A stretch of DNA of 64,000 nt from Terriglobia bacterium (GCA_020073265.1 JAIQFN010000024.1:1-64000); one strand, 5' to 3'; positions 34,156 to 45,976 are shown, numbered from the stretch's first letter. The notes: generated by a model from the letters alone, not told the origin. Translations and numbers: made by a program.

Positions 34156-36813
34156 ATGGGACAACCTTTTAACATCCTCCAAGCACTTCGCAAGAGCGAC
34201 GACGGGCGGCTTGGAATCCGATCGCTGGCGGCCCGCTGTCTGGTGGCGATTGCGCTCGCGGGCGCGGCCCAGGTCGTCCGGATCCCGTTCCATTCGCCGA
34301 CCACCAGGCCGTTCATCACCTATGCGCCTTTCGTGGTGATGGGCGCGCTGCTGGGCGGTTTCGGCCCTGGTCTTCTAACCACAGTTTTGTGCACGCTCGA
34401 AACGATCTATTTCTCCGTGGAGCCGGTCGGTTCCTTTGCCGTGCAGGATCCAACGCAATGGGACGGGATCGGAGCTCTCCTGTTAACCGGTGTGGTCGCG
34501 AGCATTCTGGTCGAGCGTCTGAAACGGTCCGACGCGCGGCTGGTGGACGCTCACGGCAAGACCGGCGCCATCCTGGAGGGCATCTCCGACGGCTTCAACA
34601 CCTTCGACCGTGAGTGGCGCTACACCTACGTCAACGCGGCGGCGGCGAGGATGCTGGGCAAGGCGCCGGAAGAATTGCTGGGCAGGACCCTGTGGGAGTT
34701 ATGGCCGCAGGCTGAGGAATCGCCCTTCGGCGCCGCCTACCGCCGTGCGGTCGCCGCGAACGTACCGATGCAGGTGGAGTCCTATTACCCCGAACCGCTC
34801 AACGCCTGGTTCGAAGTCCGCTGCTACCCATCGCGCGACGGACTGTCGCTGTTCTTTACCAACACCACCGAGCGCAGGCGCGCCGAGGAGCGTCTGCGGC
34901 TGATGGAATCCGCCATCCTGCAGACCCGCGATGCGGTCTTGATCCTCAAGGTCGCGGGAGGGGATTCTTGCCGCCCCGAGCCGGTGTTTGTGAATTCTGC
35001 TTTCGAGCAGATGACTGGCTTCAGTCTGGAGGACCTGCAGGCGGGATCCCTTACGCTGCTGTACGGTTCTCGCCTGGACCCGCACTCGATCGAGCGCCCG
35101 CGCGCCGGCTGTCCGGTAGGGTGTCCCGACAATATGGAACAGCGCGTCAGCCGCAAGGACGGATCCGAGTTTTGGGCGGAATTCGATTTCCGTCCGCTGG
35201 CCGACGCCCGCGGCGACTACACCCATTGCGTGTGGACTTGCCGCGACATCACCGAACGCAAGCAAGCCGCCGAGTCCGCGCGGTTGCTGAGTTCCATCGT
35301 GGAGTGTTCCGACGACGCCATCGTCAGCAAGAACCTGGACGGGATCGTCCTGACTTGGAACCAGGGCGCGGAGCGAATCTACGGCTACTCTTCCGCGGAG
35401 ATGGTGGGCCGTTCCATGTCCTTGCTGGTCCCGCCCGATCGGCCTGACGAGTTTCCGGAAATCATGCAGTACCTCAGGCTGGGCCAGAGAATCGAGCATC
35501 TGGAAACCGAGCGGATGAAGAAAAACGGCCAGCGCATTTTCGTGTCGCTCACTATCTCGCCCCTGCGGGATGCGTCCGGCATAGTAGTGGGCGCGTCGGC
35601 CATCGCCCGCGACATCACCGGGCGCAAGCAAGCCGAAAAAGCGCTGGAACTGAGCGAAGAACGTTACCGCTCGCTCGCGCTCGCCACGGCTCAGGTGGTG
35701 TGGTCCACCAATCCCCAGGGAGCGGTGGTGGAGGACATCGCCTCCTGGCGCGATTTCACCGGCCAGAGTCCGGACGAACTCCGAGGCTGGGGTTGGATCA
35801 ACGCCATTCACCCCGACGATCGCGAGCGGGCCGTGGAGATTTGCTCGAAAGCGGTGAAAAACCGCAATTCCTACACCACCGAATACCGCGTCCGCCGCCA
35901 CGACGGCGAATATCGCTGGATGTCCGTGGGCGGCGTCCCGGTACTCGAAAAGGAGCAGACCATCCGCGAGTGGGTGGGAACCTGGGCCGATATCACCGAC
36001 CGCGTGCGAGCCGAGGAAGAAGTGCGCAAGCTCAATGAGACCCTCGAGAAACGCGTGGTCGAGCGCACCGCCGAACTCGCCGCCGCCAACCAGGAGCTGG
36101 AGGCCTTCGCTTATTCGGTCTCCCACGATCTGCGCGCGCCCCTCCGAGCCGTCGACGGCTTTTCGCGCATTCTGCTGGAAGAGCACGGGCCCGCACTTCC
36201 GGCCGAGGCCCAACATTACCTGGGCGTCGTGCGCAAGAACGCCGTCCAGATGGGGAATCTGATCGACGATCTGCTGGCATTCTCGCGCTTGAACCGCCAG
36301 CCGTTGAGCAAGCGGCCGGTCGATCTGGCCGGCATCGCGCGGCAGGTGATCGAGGACCTCGATCCGGAACGGCAAGGGCGACGGATCGAAATTCAGTTGG
36401 AAGACTTACCGCACTGCGAGGCAGATCCAGCGTTGCTCCGCCAGGTTCTCGCCAATCTGCTCTCCAACGCGGTCAAGTATACGCGCTGCCGCGATCGAGC
36501 CAGGATCGAAATCGGAGCTTCCGGACCTCCGCGCGGCGGCGCCGTCTACTTCGTTCGAGACAACGGAGCGGGTTTCGATATGCGCTATGCCGACAAGCTG
36601 TTCGGCGTTTTTCAGCGCCTGCATTCCGCCGAGGAGTATGAGGGCACCGGAGTCGGATTGGCGATCGTGCACCGGATTGTCACGCGTCACGGCGGGCGTG
36701 TCTGGGCTGAAGCGGCGCCGGACAAGGGAGCGACGTTCTATTTCACTTTGCCGGTTGAAGGCCGCCTCACTCAACCAGACGCCGGCACTCAGGACCGCTT
36801 AGTTCATCAATGA
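34156..36813 (+). CDS. DUF4118 and multi-PAS sensor histidine kinase
   Basis: 885 residues; ATG 34156 with GGGAGAG upstream. A KdpD-like DUF4118 membrane region (about 25-125, several helices) is followed by four PAS domains: ILEGISDGFNTFDREW, DAVLILK, VECSDDAIVSKNLDG and VWSTNPQGAVV. A coiled coil then leads to HisKA with phospho-His in YSVSHDLRAPLRAVDGFSR. The ATPase domain has NLLSNAVKYT, VRDNGAGFD and EGTGVGLAIV. All kinase boxes are intact, unlike its upstream neighbours. This is the phytochrome-like kinase architecture that normally phosphorylates an Rcp1-type regulator such as the one just upstream. No sensed signal is evident. Confidence 0.9.
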   Translation: MGQPFNILQALRKSDDGRLGIRSLAARCLVAIALAGAAQVVRIPFHSPTTRPFITYAPFVVMGALLGGFGPGLLTTVLCTLETIYFSVEPVGSFAVQDPTQWDGIGALLLTGVVASILVERLKRSDARLVDAHGKTGAILEGISDGFNTFDREWRYTYVNAAAARMLGKAPEELLGRTLWELWPQAEESPFGAAYRRAVAANVPMQVESYYPEPLNAWFEVRCYPSRDGLSLFFTNTTERRRAEERLRLMESAILQTRDAVLILKVAGGDSCRPEPVFVNSAFEQMTGFSLEDLQAGSLTLLYGSRLDPHSIERPRAGCPVGCPDNMEQRVSRKDGSEFWAEFDFRPLADARGDYTHCVWTCRDITERKQAAESARLLSSIVECSDDAIVSKNLDGIVLTWNQGAERIYGYSSAEMVGRSMSLLVPPDRPDEFPEIMQYLRLGQRIEHLETERMKKNGQRIFVSLTISPLRDASGIVVGASAIARDITGRKQAEKALELSEERYRSLALATAQVVWSTNPQGAVVEDIASWRDFTGQSPDELRGWGWINAIHPDDRERAVEICSKAVKNRNSYTTEYRVRRHDGEYRWMSVGGVPVLEKEQTIREWVGTWADITDRVRAEEEVRKLNETLEKRVVERTAELAAANQELEAFAYSVSHDLRAPLRAVDGFSRILLEEHGPALPAEAQHYLGVVRKNAVQMGNLIDDLLAFSRLNRQPLSKRPVDLAGIARQVIEDLDPERQGRRIEIQLEDLPHCEADPALLRQVLANLLSNAVKYTRCRDRARIEIGASGPPRGGAVYFVRDNGAGFDMRYADKLFGVFQRLHSAEEYEGTGVGLAIVHRIVTRHGGRVWAEAAPDKGATFYFTLPVEGRLTQPDAGTQDRLVHQ

Positions 36814-36832
36814 TTCCCGAAGGAGGCCTGCC

Positions 36833-38329
36833 ATGTCGACCAGCATCCGCGTTCTGATTCTGGAGGACCGTTCCGAAGACGCCGAGCTGATGGTCCATGA
36901 GCTGCGGCGCAATCATTTCGAGCCGGATTGGCGGCGCGTCGACACCGAATCGGAATACAACGCCCACCTGGGATGGCGGCCCGATGTCATCCTGTCCGAC
37001 TACAACATGCCTCTGCTCGACGCGGCTCGCGCCTTGGATCTGTTGCGCGAACTCGATCTGGACATTCCCTTCATCGTCGTGTCCGGGGCCATCGGCGAAG
37101 ACGCGGCCGTGGCGATGATGCGCCGGGGCGCCGCCGACTACCTGTTGAAGGACCGCCTGGCGCGGCTCGGCCCCGCCGTCCGGCGCGCGCTCGACGAAAC
37201 CAAACTGCGCGACGAGACTCGCCGGGCCGAGGTCGCCCTGCGCGCCAGCGAGGTCCGCTTCTATTCCTTCATGAATCACAGCCCGGCGCTGGCCTTCATC
37301 AAGGACGCCGAAGGCCGCGTCCTGTACATCAACAACACCTGCGAGCAGATCTGGGGCATGACGCTGGCGGATTGCTTTGGCAAGACCAACTACCAGCTCT
37401 GGCCGGCCGAAGTTGCTGCACGGCTGCACGCCAATGACGCCACGGTCTTCGAGGGCGGCCAAGCATCGCAAATGCTGGAACAGTTCTCACCCCCAGGCGG
37501 CCGCACGCGGCAGATGCTCACCTTCCGCTTTCCCTTCACCGACGCGGACGGCCGCCGGCTGCTGGGCGGGGTCTCCATCGACATCAGCGAACAGGTGCGA
37601 TCCGAGAAGGCCCTGTCGTCCGCGCTGGTCACCAAGGAGCTGCTGCTCAAGGAAGTGCACCACCGGGTGAAGAACAACCTGCAGATCATCTCCAGTCTGC
37701 TTACCATGCAGGCCGAAGCGCTCCAGGATCCGGCCGCCGCCCGCGCGCTCCAGGACAGCCAGGAACGCGTGCAGTGCATGGCTCTCATCCACGAGCGCTT
37801 GAACCGGGACGATGAGCCGGACCGCCTGGATTTTCACGAGTACGTGGAAACGCTGGCCCGCGACCTGTTCTACTCCTACGGAGTCGATACCGAGCGGATC
37901 CGGTTGAGCTTCGAGCTCCAGCCGGTCCTGCTGGGGCTGAACCAAGCCATCCCCTGCGGGTTGATCCTGAACGAGCTGCTGACCAATTCCTTGAAGTACG
38001 CCTTCCCCAACGATCGCGCCGGCCAGATCCTGGTGACGCTGAGTTGCGGCGGCGACGAGCTGGTAAAACTGACCGTCGCCGACGATGGCGTGGGGCTTCC
38101 CGCGGAATTCGACTGGCAGGAGTCCCCCTCGCTCGGACTCAGGATCATGAACATTCTGGGACGCCAGTTGGACGGGACGGTGCAGCGCGAGGCTGGCGCC
38201 GGCGCTGTTTTCTCACTGACATTTCCTAGAACAGCGCTTCCCGAAACCGGCGCGACGCCTATCGAGGCCCAGACCGCCGCCAAGAAGGCGGGCACTTCCC
38301 GCATCAGCAAATTGGGACAAACGGCTTAA
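36833..38329 (+). CDS. Receiver-PAS-HisKA_2 (HWE-like) histidine kinase
   Basis: 498 residues. The N-terminal receiver (about 5-125: ILEDRSEDAELMV, LSDYNMP, VVSGAIGED, DYLLKD) is intact. A PAS domain (about 140-265, ALAFIKDAEGRVLYIN) is followed by a HisKA_2-type dimerisation domain with phospho-His in LLKEVHHRVKNNLQIISSLL. The compact ATPase domain has LILNELLTNSLKYAF, VADDGVGLP and LGLRIMNIL. It can therefore both receive phosphate and act as a kinase. Last gene of the plus-strand signalling run, 19 nt after the previous stop. Confidence 0.9.
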   Translation: MSTSIRVLILEDRSEDAELMVHELRRNHFEPDWRRVDTESEYNAHLGWRPDVILSDYNMPLLDAARALDLLRELDLDIPFIVVSGAIGEDAAVAMMRRGAADYLLKDRLARLGPAVRRALDETKLRDETRRAEVALRASEVRFYSFMNHSPALAFIKDAEGRVLYINNTCEQIWGMTLADCFGKTNYQLWPAEVAARLHANDATVFEGGQASQMLEQFSPPGGRTRQMLTFRFPFTDADGRRLLGGVSIDISEQVRSEKALSSALVTKELLLKEVHHRVKNNLQIISSLLTMQAEALQDPAAARALQDSQERVQCMALIHERLNRDDEPDRLDFHEYVETLARDLFYSYGVDTERIRLSFELQPVLLGLNQAIPCGLILNELLTNSLKYAFPNDRAGQILVTLSCGGDELVKLTVADDGVGLPAEFDWQESPSLGLRIMNILGRQLDGTVQREAGAGAVFSLTFPRTALPETGATPIEAQTAAKKAGTSRISKLGQTA

Positions 38330-38388
38330 CGGCTGCGGCGTCCGCTTGCAATCACCGCCTACGAAAATCTTTATCAACCTTCCCCATT

Positions 38389-38408
38389 CGTGATTTACAG
38401 GAATCACG
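38389..38408. terminator. Hairpin after the signalling cluster
   Basis: CGTGATT / AATCACG, a perfect 7-bp stem with a TACAGG loop, 60 nt downstream of the last kinase stop. There is no T tract, so it is at best a weak or Rho-assisted terminator; it could also be an operator for the next gene. Confidence 0.35.
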
Positions 38409-38541
38409 CAGTCCGGTTCATCAGCACGCGCCGTAACCTTCCCTTAGAAGCTTGCTGAGCGCCGATTCTGAGCCGCGACCGTAAGGGAGTGGTTGCGCGC
38501 ATCTTTCAGCAGGTTCTTAGAGGATCGAAGAGGACCGAAAC

Positions 38542-40926
<2,385 letters not shown>

Positions 40927-40927
40927 C

Positions 40928-40945
40928 GCACGCACTCCTGCGTGC
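40928..40945. terminator. Palindrome between convergent genes (likely bidirectional terminator)
   Basis: GCACGCA / TGCGTGC stem with a 4-nt loop. The palindrome fills almost the whole 24-nt gap between the msrB stop and the stop of the convergent ABC ATPase. The same palindrome with one loop change is at 10136-10153 behind aroB. Confidence 0.6.
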
Positions 40946-40950
40946 CGCGC

Positions 40951-41703
40951 TCACACCAGCTCCACCCGGTCCATCGCCAGAAACTCCTTGATGTGCGGAT
41001 GCTCGGCCTTCTCCAGATCCTTCACCGCGCCGAAGTAAATCGCCCTCCCCTCGTACAGAAACACCACCCGATCGGCGACGTTCCGCATCAGCTCCAGATC
41101 ATGCGTCACCACCACCGCCGTCAGCTTCAACTGGTTCTTCAGCTTGAGCATCAGGTTGGTTAGGATCCCCGACATGATCGGATCCACCATGGTGGTGGGT
41201 TCGTCGTAGAGAATGCATTCCGGCTGCGACGCGATGGCTCGCGCGATGGCGACCGCGCGCTTATATCCGGTCGAGAGATCCGCCGGGTAGGCATCGCGAA
41301 AGTGCAGCAGGTCCACCATGGAGAGCAGCCCATCCACCACGTCTTCCTTGTTCTTCTCGTCGTAGTCGTCGCGCAGCTCCAGCGAGAACAGGATGTTCTC
41401 GGCCACGGTGAGCGAATCGAACAGCGCGCCCGACTGAAACACCATGGTCACTTTCTTGCGAATCTCGCGCAGTTGCGGCTCCAGGAAGTCCGTGATGTCC
41501 TGATAAGACACGAACACCCGCCCCTGGTCGGGCTTCAGGAAACCCATGATGTGGCCCAAGCTCACGGACTTGCCCACGCCGCTGCGGCCGATGACGGCCA
41601 GCGTTTCACCCGCGTCCAGTTCAAAGCTGACATCGACCAAAACAGGATGATCGAACGTCTTATAAACGTGGCGGAACTCGATGTAGTGCAGTTTTTCAGT
41701 CAT
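40951..41703 (-). CDS. ABC transporter ATP-binding protein, MlaF-like
   Basis: 250 residues. Walker A GRSGVGKS, Q-loop MVFQSGALFDSLTV, signature DLSTGYKRAVAIARAI, Walker B ECILYDEPTTMVDP and the H-loop VVVTHDLE. The FQSGALFDSLTV and EPTTMVDP wording is typical of MlaF/Mkl lipid-transport ATPases. The LSGG signature is changed to LSTGYKRR-like STGYKR. No MlaE permease or MlaD is nearby, so it is an orphan. ATG 41703 overlaps the mobA stop by 4 nt. Confidence 0.88.
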   Translation of the reverse strand: MTEKLHYIEFRHVYKTFDHPVLVDVSFELDAGETLAVIGRSGVGKSVSLGHIMGFLKPDQGRVFVSYQDITDFLEPQLREIRKKVTMVFQSGALFDSLTVAENILFSLELRDDYDEKNKEDVVDGLLSMVDLLHFRDAYPADLSTGYKRAVAIARAIASQPECILYDEPTTMVDPIMSGILTNLMLKLKNQLKLTAVVVTHDLELMRNVADRVVFLYEGRAIYFGAVKDLEKAEHPHIKEFLAMDRVELV

Positions 41704-42272
41704 CCCGGCTGTCCTTGGACTTCGCTCCATTCGGCTGGCGTGTTGACGTTGGCGAGCACATCGGAGGGAAGGGCTACCAGCTCGGCCCCGAGCTCCGGCA
41801 CTAAGTCTTTCATTTTAAATCGGTTGTCTCGAATCGCCCGATCCAGCACCGGCAGGCACAGCCGATGGTAGACGCCGCAAAGCGGCTCCGGCTCCCCGCT
41901 CGATCCGGTGGCCAGCACGCAGTTGGCCCGCGATCGGCTGGCCTGCTCGAGCAGAGCGCGCAAACTGGCTGCCGACAGATTCGGCATGTCGCAGGCCACC
42001 ACCAGGTTCCAGTCCGTCGCGCTGAGGTTCAGTGCGGTATAGACGCCGCCCAGCGGTCCGCAGCTTGCAACCTGATCCGGATGAACGGGATAGCCCGCGT
42101 TGCCGTAGCGCGCGGGATCGCCCACAATGGCCACCGCGCCGGGCGTCACGGCTTCCTCCACGATATGCGCGACGTGTTCGAGCAGAGTGGCGCCCCGATA
42201 AGGCAGCAAAGCTTTGTCCCGGCCCATCCGAACGCTCCTACCCCCCGCCAGCACAAACCCGGAGGCCTCCAT
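41700..42272 (-). CDS. mobA: Molybdenum cofactor guanylyltransferase
   Basis: 190 residues. Attaches GMP to molybdopterin to make the bis-MGD cofactor. The nucleotide-binding start VLAGGRSVRMGRDKALLPYRG, the metal-site CDMPNLS and the C-terminal DVLANVNTPAEW (N-x-N-TP) are diagnostic. It fits with fdhD at 55.5 kb, since formate dehydrogenase uses bis-MGD. The ATG at 42272 precedes a natural GFVLAGG N-terminus. Divergent from the lytic transglycosylase gene, with about 140 nt between them. Confidence 0.92.
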   Translation of the reverse strand: MEASGFVLAGGRSVRMGRDKALLPYRGATLLEHVAHIVEEAVTPGAVAIVGDPARYGNAGYPVHPDQVASCGPLGGVYTALNLSATDWNLVVACDMPNLSAASLRALLEQASRSRANCVLATGSSGEPEPLCGVYHRLCLPVLDRAIRDNRFKMKDLVPELGAELVALPSDVLANVNTPAEWSEVQGQPG

Positions 42273-42367
42273 GAGAGAATGGTAGCATTGGCTTTTCGGG
42301 TTGCTTTCTCGAAGCCTTCCAGGGAGGTTCTCCACACGCTCCGCGTTGCGCTAGCCGGGAACAAAGA

Positions 42368-42396
42368 TTTGCAGATTGGAGAATTCCGGGTATAAT
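42368..42396 (+). promoter_or_regulatory. Sigma-70-type promoter of the lytic transglycosylase gene
   Basis: Perfect TATAAT at 42391-42396 with TTTGCA at 42368-42373 (17-nt spacer, 4 of 6 matches to TTGACA). The predicted start of transcription near 42403 leaves only about 10 nt of leader before the ATG at 42413. Confidence 0.6.
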
Positions 42397-42412
42397 CGGA
42401 TAAAACAAGAGG

Positions 42413-43144
42413 ATGCACTTTTGTTCGGAAACTGTTCTGCGGACGGCGCTTTTGACTAGCATGATCGCAACCGGCCTAGGGGCGGAAAACAGCGCATCGG
42501 ACACGCTTAGTGTACCTGCTCCAGCGCCCCGAGCCGTCTCGGTGGTGCGGGCGGACGCGCGCACTGGCCGGCTGGTGCGGCGGATCGTCGTATCGCCGAA
42601 ACCGGGCGATCCGGCCGTCAGAAAACTCGATCCGGCTGTCACCGCCGCCATCGAAGAGACCGCTAAAGGATTCGACGTGAGCCCGGAGCTGATCCATTCG
42701 ATGATCCAGGTGGAGAGCAACTACGACCCGTTCGCGGTTTCCCCGAAAGGCGCGCAGGGTCTCATGCAATTGATGCCGGCCACCGCCCGGCGGTTCGGAG
42801 TGACCAACACCTTCGATGCCCGCCAGAATATCGAAGCCGGCGTGCGATACCTCAAGCTCCTCCAGGACACCTTCAAGGACGATCGCCTCGCGATCGCGGC
42901 TTACAACGCGGGCGAGAAGGCGGTTGCGAAATACGGAGATGTTCCGCCTTATCCCGAAACGGTGAACTACGTCGCCAAGGTCGGCAAGAAATACGGCCAG
43001 GCCAAGCGGGCGGCGGAAAAGAGCAAAATAGAAGCTAAGGCTATGGAGCAGCCGAAGCCGGTCCAGCAACCGACTGAAGACCAACCCCGGCACATCCAGG
43101 GGTACCTGGACGCGGAGGGCCGGCTGCACCTCGCAACGCGATAG
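42413..43144 (+). CDS. Lytic transglycosylase (SLT domain)
   Basis: 243 residues. A short N-terminal hydrophobic segment (export signal, about 8-24) leads to a Pro-rich linker, then the SLT fold. The catalytic Glu is in QVESNYDPFAVS, followed by GAQGLMQLMPATARRFG, NIEAGVRYL and AIAAYNAGE. It cleaves peptidoglycan glycan strands to give 1,6-anhydro ends in the periplasm. A Lys/Glu-rich tail ends in a short beta-like DAEGRLHLATR. It is followed 9 nt later by an amidase gene, so the two form a cell-wall remodelling pair. Confidence 0.92.
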   Translation: MHFCSETVLRTALLTSMIATGLGAENSASDTLSVPAPAPRAVSVVRADARTGRLVRRIVVSPKPGDPAVRKLDPAVTAAIEETAKGFDVSPELIHSMIQVESNYDPFAVSPKGAQGLMQLMPATARRFGVTNTFDARQNIEAGVRYLKLLQDTFKDDRLAIAAYNAGEKAVAKYGDVPPYPETVNYVAKVGKKYGQAKRAAEKSKIEAKAMEQPKPVQQPTEDQPRHIQGYLDAEGRLHLATR

Positions 43145-43153
43145 GAAGACGAT

Positions 43154-44782
43154 ATGCTGCACCTCCCCCGAGGGCATTCTCATTCCGAGCCGGCGTGCGG
43201 CGGCAGGGCGCCGCGGCTGGTAGTGCGCCCGATCTCGCTGGCGGTCCTGCTGGCCGCAGGGCTGCTGGCCGCCGAATCCGGCGGACCCAACCATGTCACG
43301 GCCGTGCGCTATTGGTCGCTTGGCGATGTCACGCGCATCGCTGTCGAGACGGACGGCGAATTCCAGCTTCGTTCCGACCATCTGAGCAATCCCGACCGGA
43401 TTTTCTTCGACCTGACGGGCACGCGGCCGGCGCTCGGACGGAAGTCCATGACGGTGATTCCGGTCGCGGACAAGTTCGTGCAGCAAATACGCGTCGGTGA
43501 GCAGCAAGGCAACATCACTCGAGTCGTCTTGGATCTGTCGGGTGCGGCGGACGCATCCACCTCGCGCCTGGAAAATCCCAACCGTTTGATCATCGAGCTG
43601 CGCCGCCCGGGCGAGGCCGCCAGGCTGGAGGCGTCAGGACAAAAGACCCGCGAGCCGGCAATTTCAAGCCGCAGATCTGAAGACGCGGAGTCGGGCGAGG
43701 CAGAAGCAGCGAGCCGGAAGATCAGGGAGACGGAAGCACCGATTCGAAAGCCCGTCGAGCTCCGGCCATTCCGGTTGCCGCCGCCCAACACCGCCGAGCG
43801 GCATTCCAGGCACCCGCAGGAAGCAGTGCTGGTGCCGCCTCCTGGCGCGGAGTGGTTCCCGTCGCCGTCAGGGCCGTCCGTCAGCGCTAAGCTCTCATCC
43901 GCTATGCTCCGGGCCGACCCCGCGCCGCTGCTTACCAAACCGAGCCTTCCGCCGCCGGCCGTGCCAACGCCGCCGCCCGCGCCAGTCGCCCCGGCAGCAG
44001 CCACGACCGTCCCGCCGCCTGAAGTCGCTCTGCCCGCCAAGGTCAACTCCTTGGGCGACCGGTCGATGATCCGCGTGCTCGGCTTGAAGGTCGGGCGCAT
44101 CGTGCTGGATCCAGGACACGGCGGCCACGATACCGGAACCATCGGTCCGAAAGGTCTGCGCGAAAAGGACCTGGTGCTGGACGTCGCCAAGAAGCTGGGT
44201 GCGCTGATTGAAGACCGCCTGGGAAGCGAGGTGGTTTACACCCGCTCCGACGATACTTTCATCCCGCTGGAACGCCGAACGGAAATCGCGAACGAGGCCA
44301 AGGCGGATCTGTTCCTGTCCATCCACGCCAACTCCTCGCCCGTCCGTTCAGCCGCGGGCGTCGAGACCTACTATCTGAGCCTGACCACGTCCCGGACCGC
44401 GCTGGATGTAGCGGCGCGCGAGAATTCCGGATCGCAGCAGACGGTTTGGGAGTTGCAGGACCTGCTGCAGAAGATCGCGCTCAAGGACAAGGTGGAAGAG
44501 TCGCGCGAGTTTGCCTCTCGCATCCAGAGTTCGCTGTTTGTGTTGTCATCCAAGACCGACGCCCGCGCCAAGGATCGCGGCGTCAAGAAGGCGCCCTTCG
44601 TGGTGCTGATCGGCGCGTCCATGCCCTCGGTGCTGGCTGAGATCGGATTCATCAGCAACCTGCACGATGAGACCGTCATGAAGCGGCAGGATTACCGCGA
44701 CCGCGTGGCCGAATCGCTGTACAAGGGCGTGGCGAGCTACGCCAATACCTTGAGCCACTTCCAGGTCGCCCAGCGGCACTAA
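43154..44782 (+). CDS. N-acetylmuramoyl-L-alanine amidase with AMIN domain (AmiC-like)
   Basis: 542 residues. Signal peptide near residues 20-40, AMIN domain (about 45-150, VTAVRYWSLGDVTRIAVE, RIFFDLTGT) for peptidoglycan or pole targeting, a Pro/Ala-rich linker (about 160-300), and an Amidase_3 catalytic domain (about 315-535). The zinc-site landmarks are VLDPGHGGHDTG, a Glu after GLREKDL, LFLSIHANS and the catalytic Glu in LAEIGFISN. It cleaves stem peptides from glycan during cell division. Coupled to the upstream lytic transglycosylase. Confidence 0.93.
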   Translation: MLHLPRGHSHSEPACGGRAPRLVVRPISLAVLLAAGLLAAESGGPNHVTAVRYWSLGDVTRIAVETDGEFQLRSDHLSNPDRIFFDLTGTRPALGRKSMTVIPVADKFVQQIRVGEQQGNITRVVLDLSGAADASTSRLENPNRLIIELRRPGEAARLEASGQKTREPAISSRRSEDAESGEAEAASRKIRETEAPIRKPVELRPFRLPPPNTAERHSRHPQEAVLVPPPGAEWFPSPSGPSVSAKLSSAMLRADPAPLLTKPSLPPPAVPTPPPAPVAPAAATTVPPPEVALPAKVNSLGDRSMIRVLGLKVGRIVLDPGHGGHDTGTIGPKGLREKDLVLDVAKKLGALIEDRLGSEVVYTRSDDTFIPLERRTEIANEAKADLFLSIHANSSPVRSAAGVETYYLSLTTSRTALDVAARENSGSQQTVWELQDLLQKIALKDKVEESREFASRIQSSLFVLSSKTDARAKDRGVKKAPFVVLIGASMPSVLAEIGFISNLHDETVMKRQDYRDRVAESLYKGVASYANTLSHFQVAQRH

Positions 44783-44794
44783 CAACGTCTGGTT

Positions 44795-45964
44795 CTATTT
44801 CAGAAACATCGCCAGGCGAGCCATGGCTTCCTGGACGATGGGGCGCTCGGCCGCGTAGCAGATTCGCACCGAGCCTTCGCCGCCTGCTCCGAACGCGACG
44901 CCGGGCGCGAGTCCCACTTTGGTGTCCATGAGAAGTCGCTTGCAGAAGTCGAACGAATCGGTGACGCCCGCGATTTTCGGGAACAGATAGAAGGCGCCGT
45001 CGGGTTTGGGCACCGTGACGCCGGGCATCTTGGCGAGCGCGTCGAGACAGAAGTCGCGGTTTTCCTTGAGCCGGATCAGCATTTCGCAGAGCGCGGTCTC
45101 TCCCCAAAGCAGCGCTGTCTCACCGGCGCGCTGCGCGAAGCTGGGGGCGTGCGAGACCACGAACTCGTTGAGCTGCGTGGCTCGCGCGGCCAGGTCCTGC
45201 CGAGCCACCAGCCAACCCAGCCGCCAGCCAGTCATGCAGTAGGCTTTCGAGAAGGACTGGATCACGATCACGGCGTCGTCGCGCGTCGCGAGTTTCAGAA
45301 TGCTCGGCGCGGGCGTGGTGGGCTTCGCACCAGTGTAGTTGAGGCGCTCGTAGACTTCGTCGGCGATCAGCCAGAGCTTGTGGCGCCGCGCGAAATCGAG
45401 CAGTTGGCGCTGTTCGTCGACGGTCGCCACCCAGCCCAGCGGGTTGGACGGCGAGGTGTACAGCAGCATGCGGGTTCGCGGCGTGACGGCGGCCTCGAGC
45501 GCGGCGAAGTCGATCTGATAACGGTCGCCCACCAGCGGATGCGCGATCTGGATGGGCACGGCGTTCGCCATGGCGACGTTGGCGCTGCCGTTCGGCCAAG
45601 CGGGCGTGAGCACCAGCGCCTGGTCGTCCGGATCGAGCACGCAGCGGATCGCGAGGTTGAGCGCCTGCACGCCCGAAGCGGTGATGACGAATTCGCCGGC
45701 CGCGTCGAGTTCCACGCCGTGCAGCTCCTGGTAGTAGCGCGCCAGCGCTTTGCGGAGCGACGGCAGGCCGGCGTTTTCGGTGTAGAAGGTGAAGCCGTCG
45801 GCCATGGCCTTCTGCGCGGCGCGTTTGATGTACTCGGGCGTCGGAATGTTCGATTCGCCGAAGTACAGCTTCAGCACGCCATCCATGGACATGGCGATTT
45901 CGGCCAGCTCGCGAATGCGTGAGTGAGGGACGCGCAGCGCCGAGGCTGCCAGGCTGGGAGTCAT
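44795..45964 (-). CDS. Class I/II pyridoxal-phosphate aminotransferase
   Basis: 389 residues of fold-type I aminotransferase related to aspartate aminotransferase. GVQALNLAI, SPSNPLGWV, IADEVYERLNY, the PLP Lys in SFSKAYCMTGWRLGW, and the C-terminal GGEGSVRICYA (substrate Arg). Substrate specificity is not clear. The gene is convergent with the amidase gene, with a 12-nt gap, and lies downstream of the Uma2 gene on the same strand. Confidence 0.9.
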   Translation of the reverse strand: MTPSLAASALRVPHSRIRELAEIAMSMDGVLKLYFGESNIPTPEYIKRAAQKAMADGFTFYTENAGLPSLRKALARYYQELHGVELDAAGEFVITASGVQALNLAIRCVLDPDDQALVLTPAWPNGSANVAMANAVPIQIAHPLVGDRYQIDFAALEAAVTPRTRMLLYTSPSNPLGWVATVDEQRQLLDFARRHKLWLIADEVYERLNYTGAKPTTPAPSILKLATRDDAVIVIQSFSKAYCMTGWRLGWLVARQDLAARATQLNEFVVSHAPSFAQRAGETALLWGETALCEMLIRLKENRDFCLDALAKMPGVTVPKPDGAFYLFPKIAGVTDSFDFCKRLLMDTKVGLAPGVAFGAGGEGSVRICYAAERPIVQEAMARLAMFLK

Positions 45965-45976
45965 GCTGTTCTTAGT

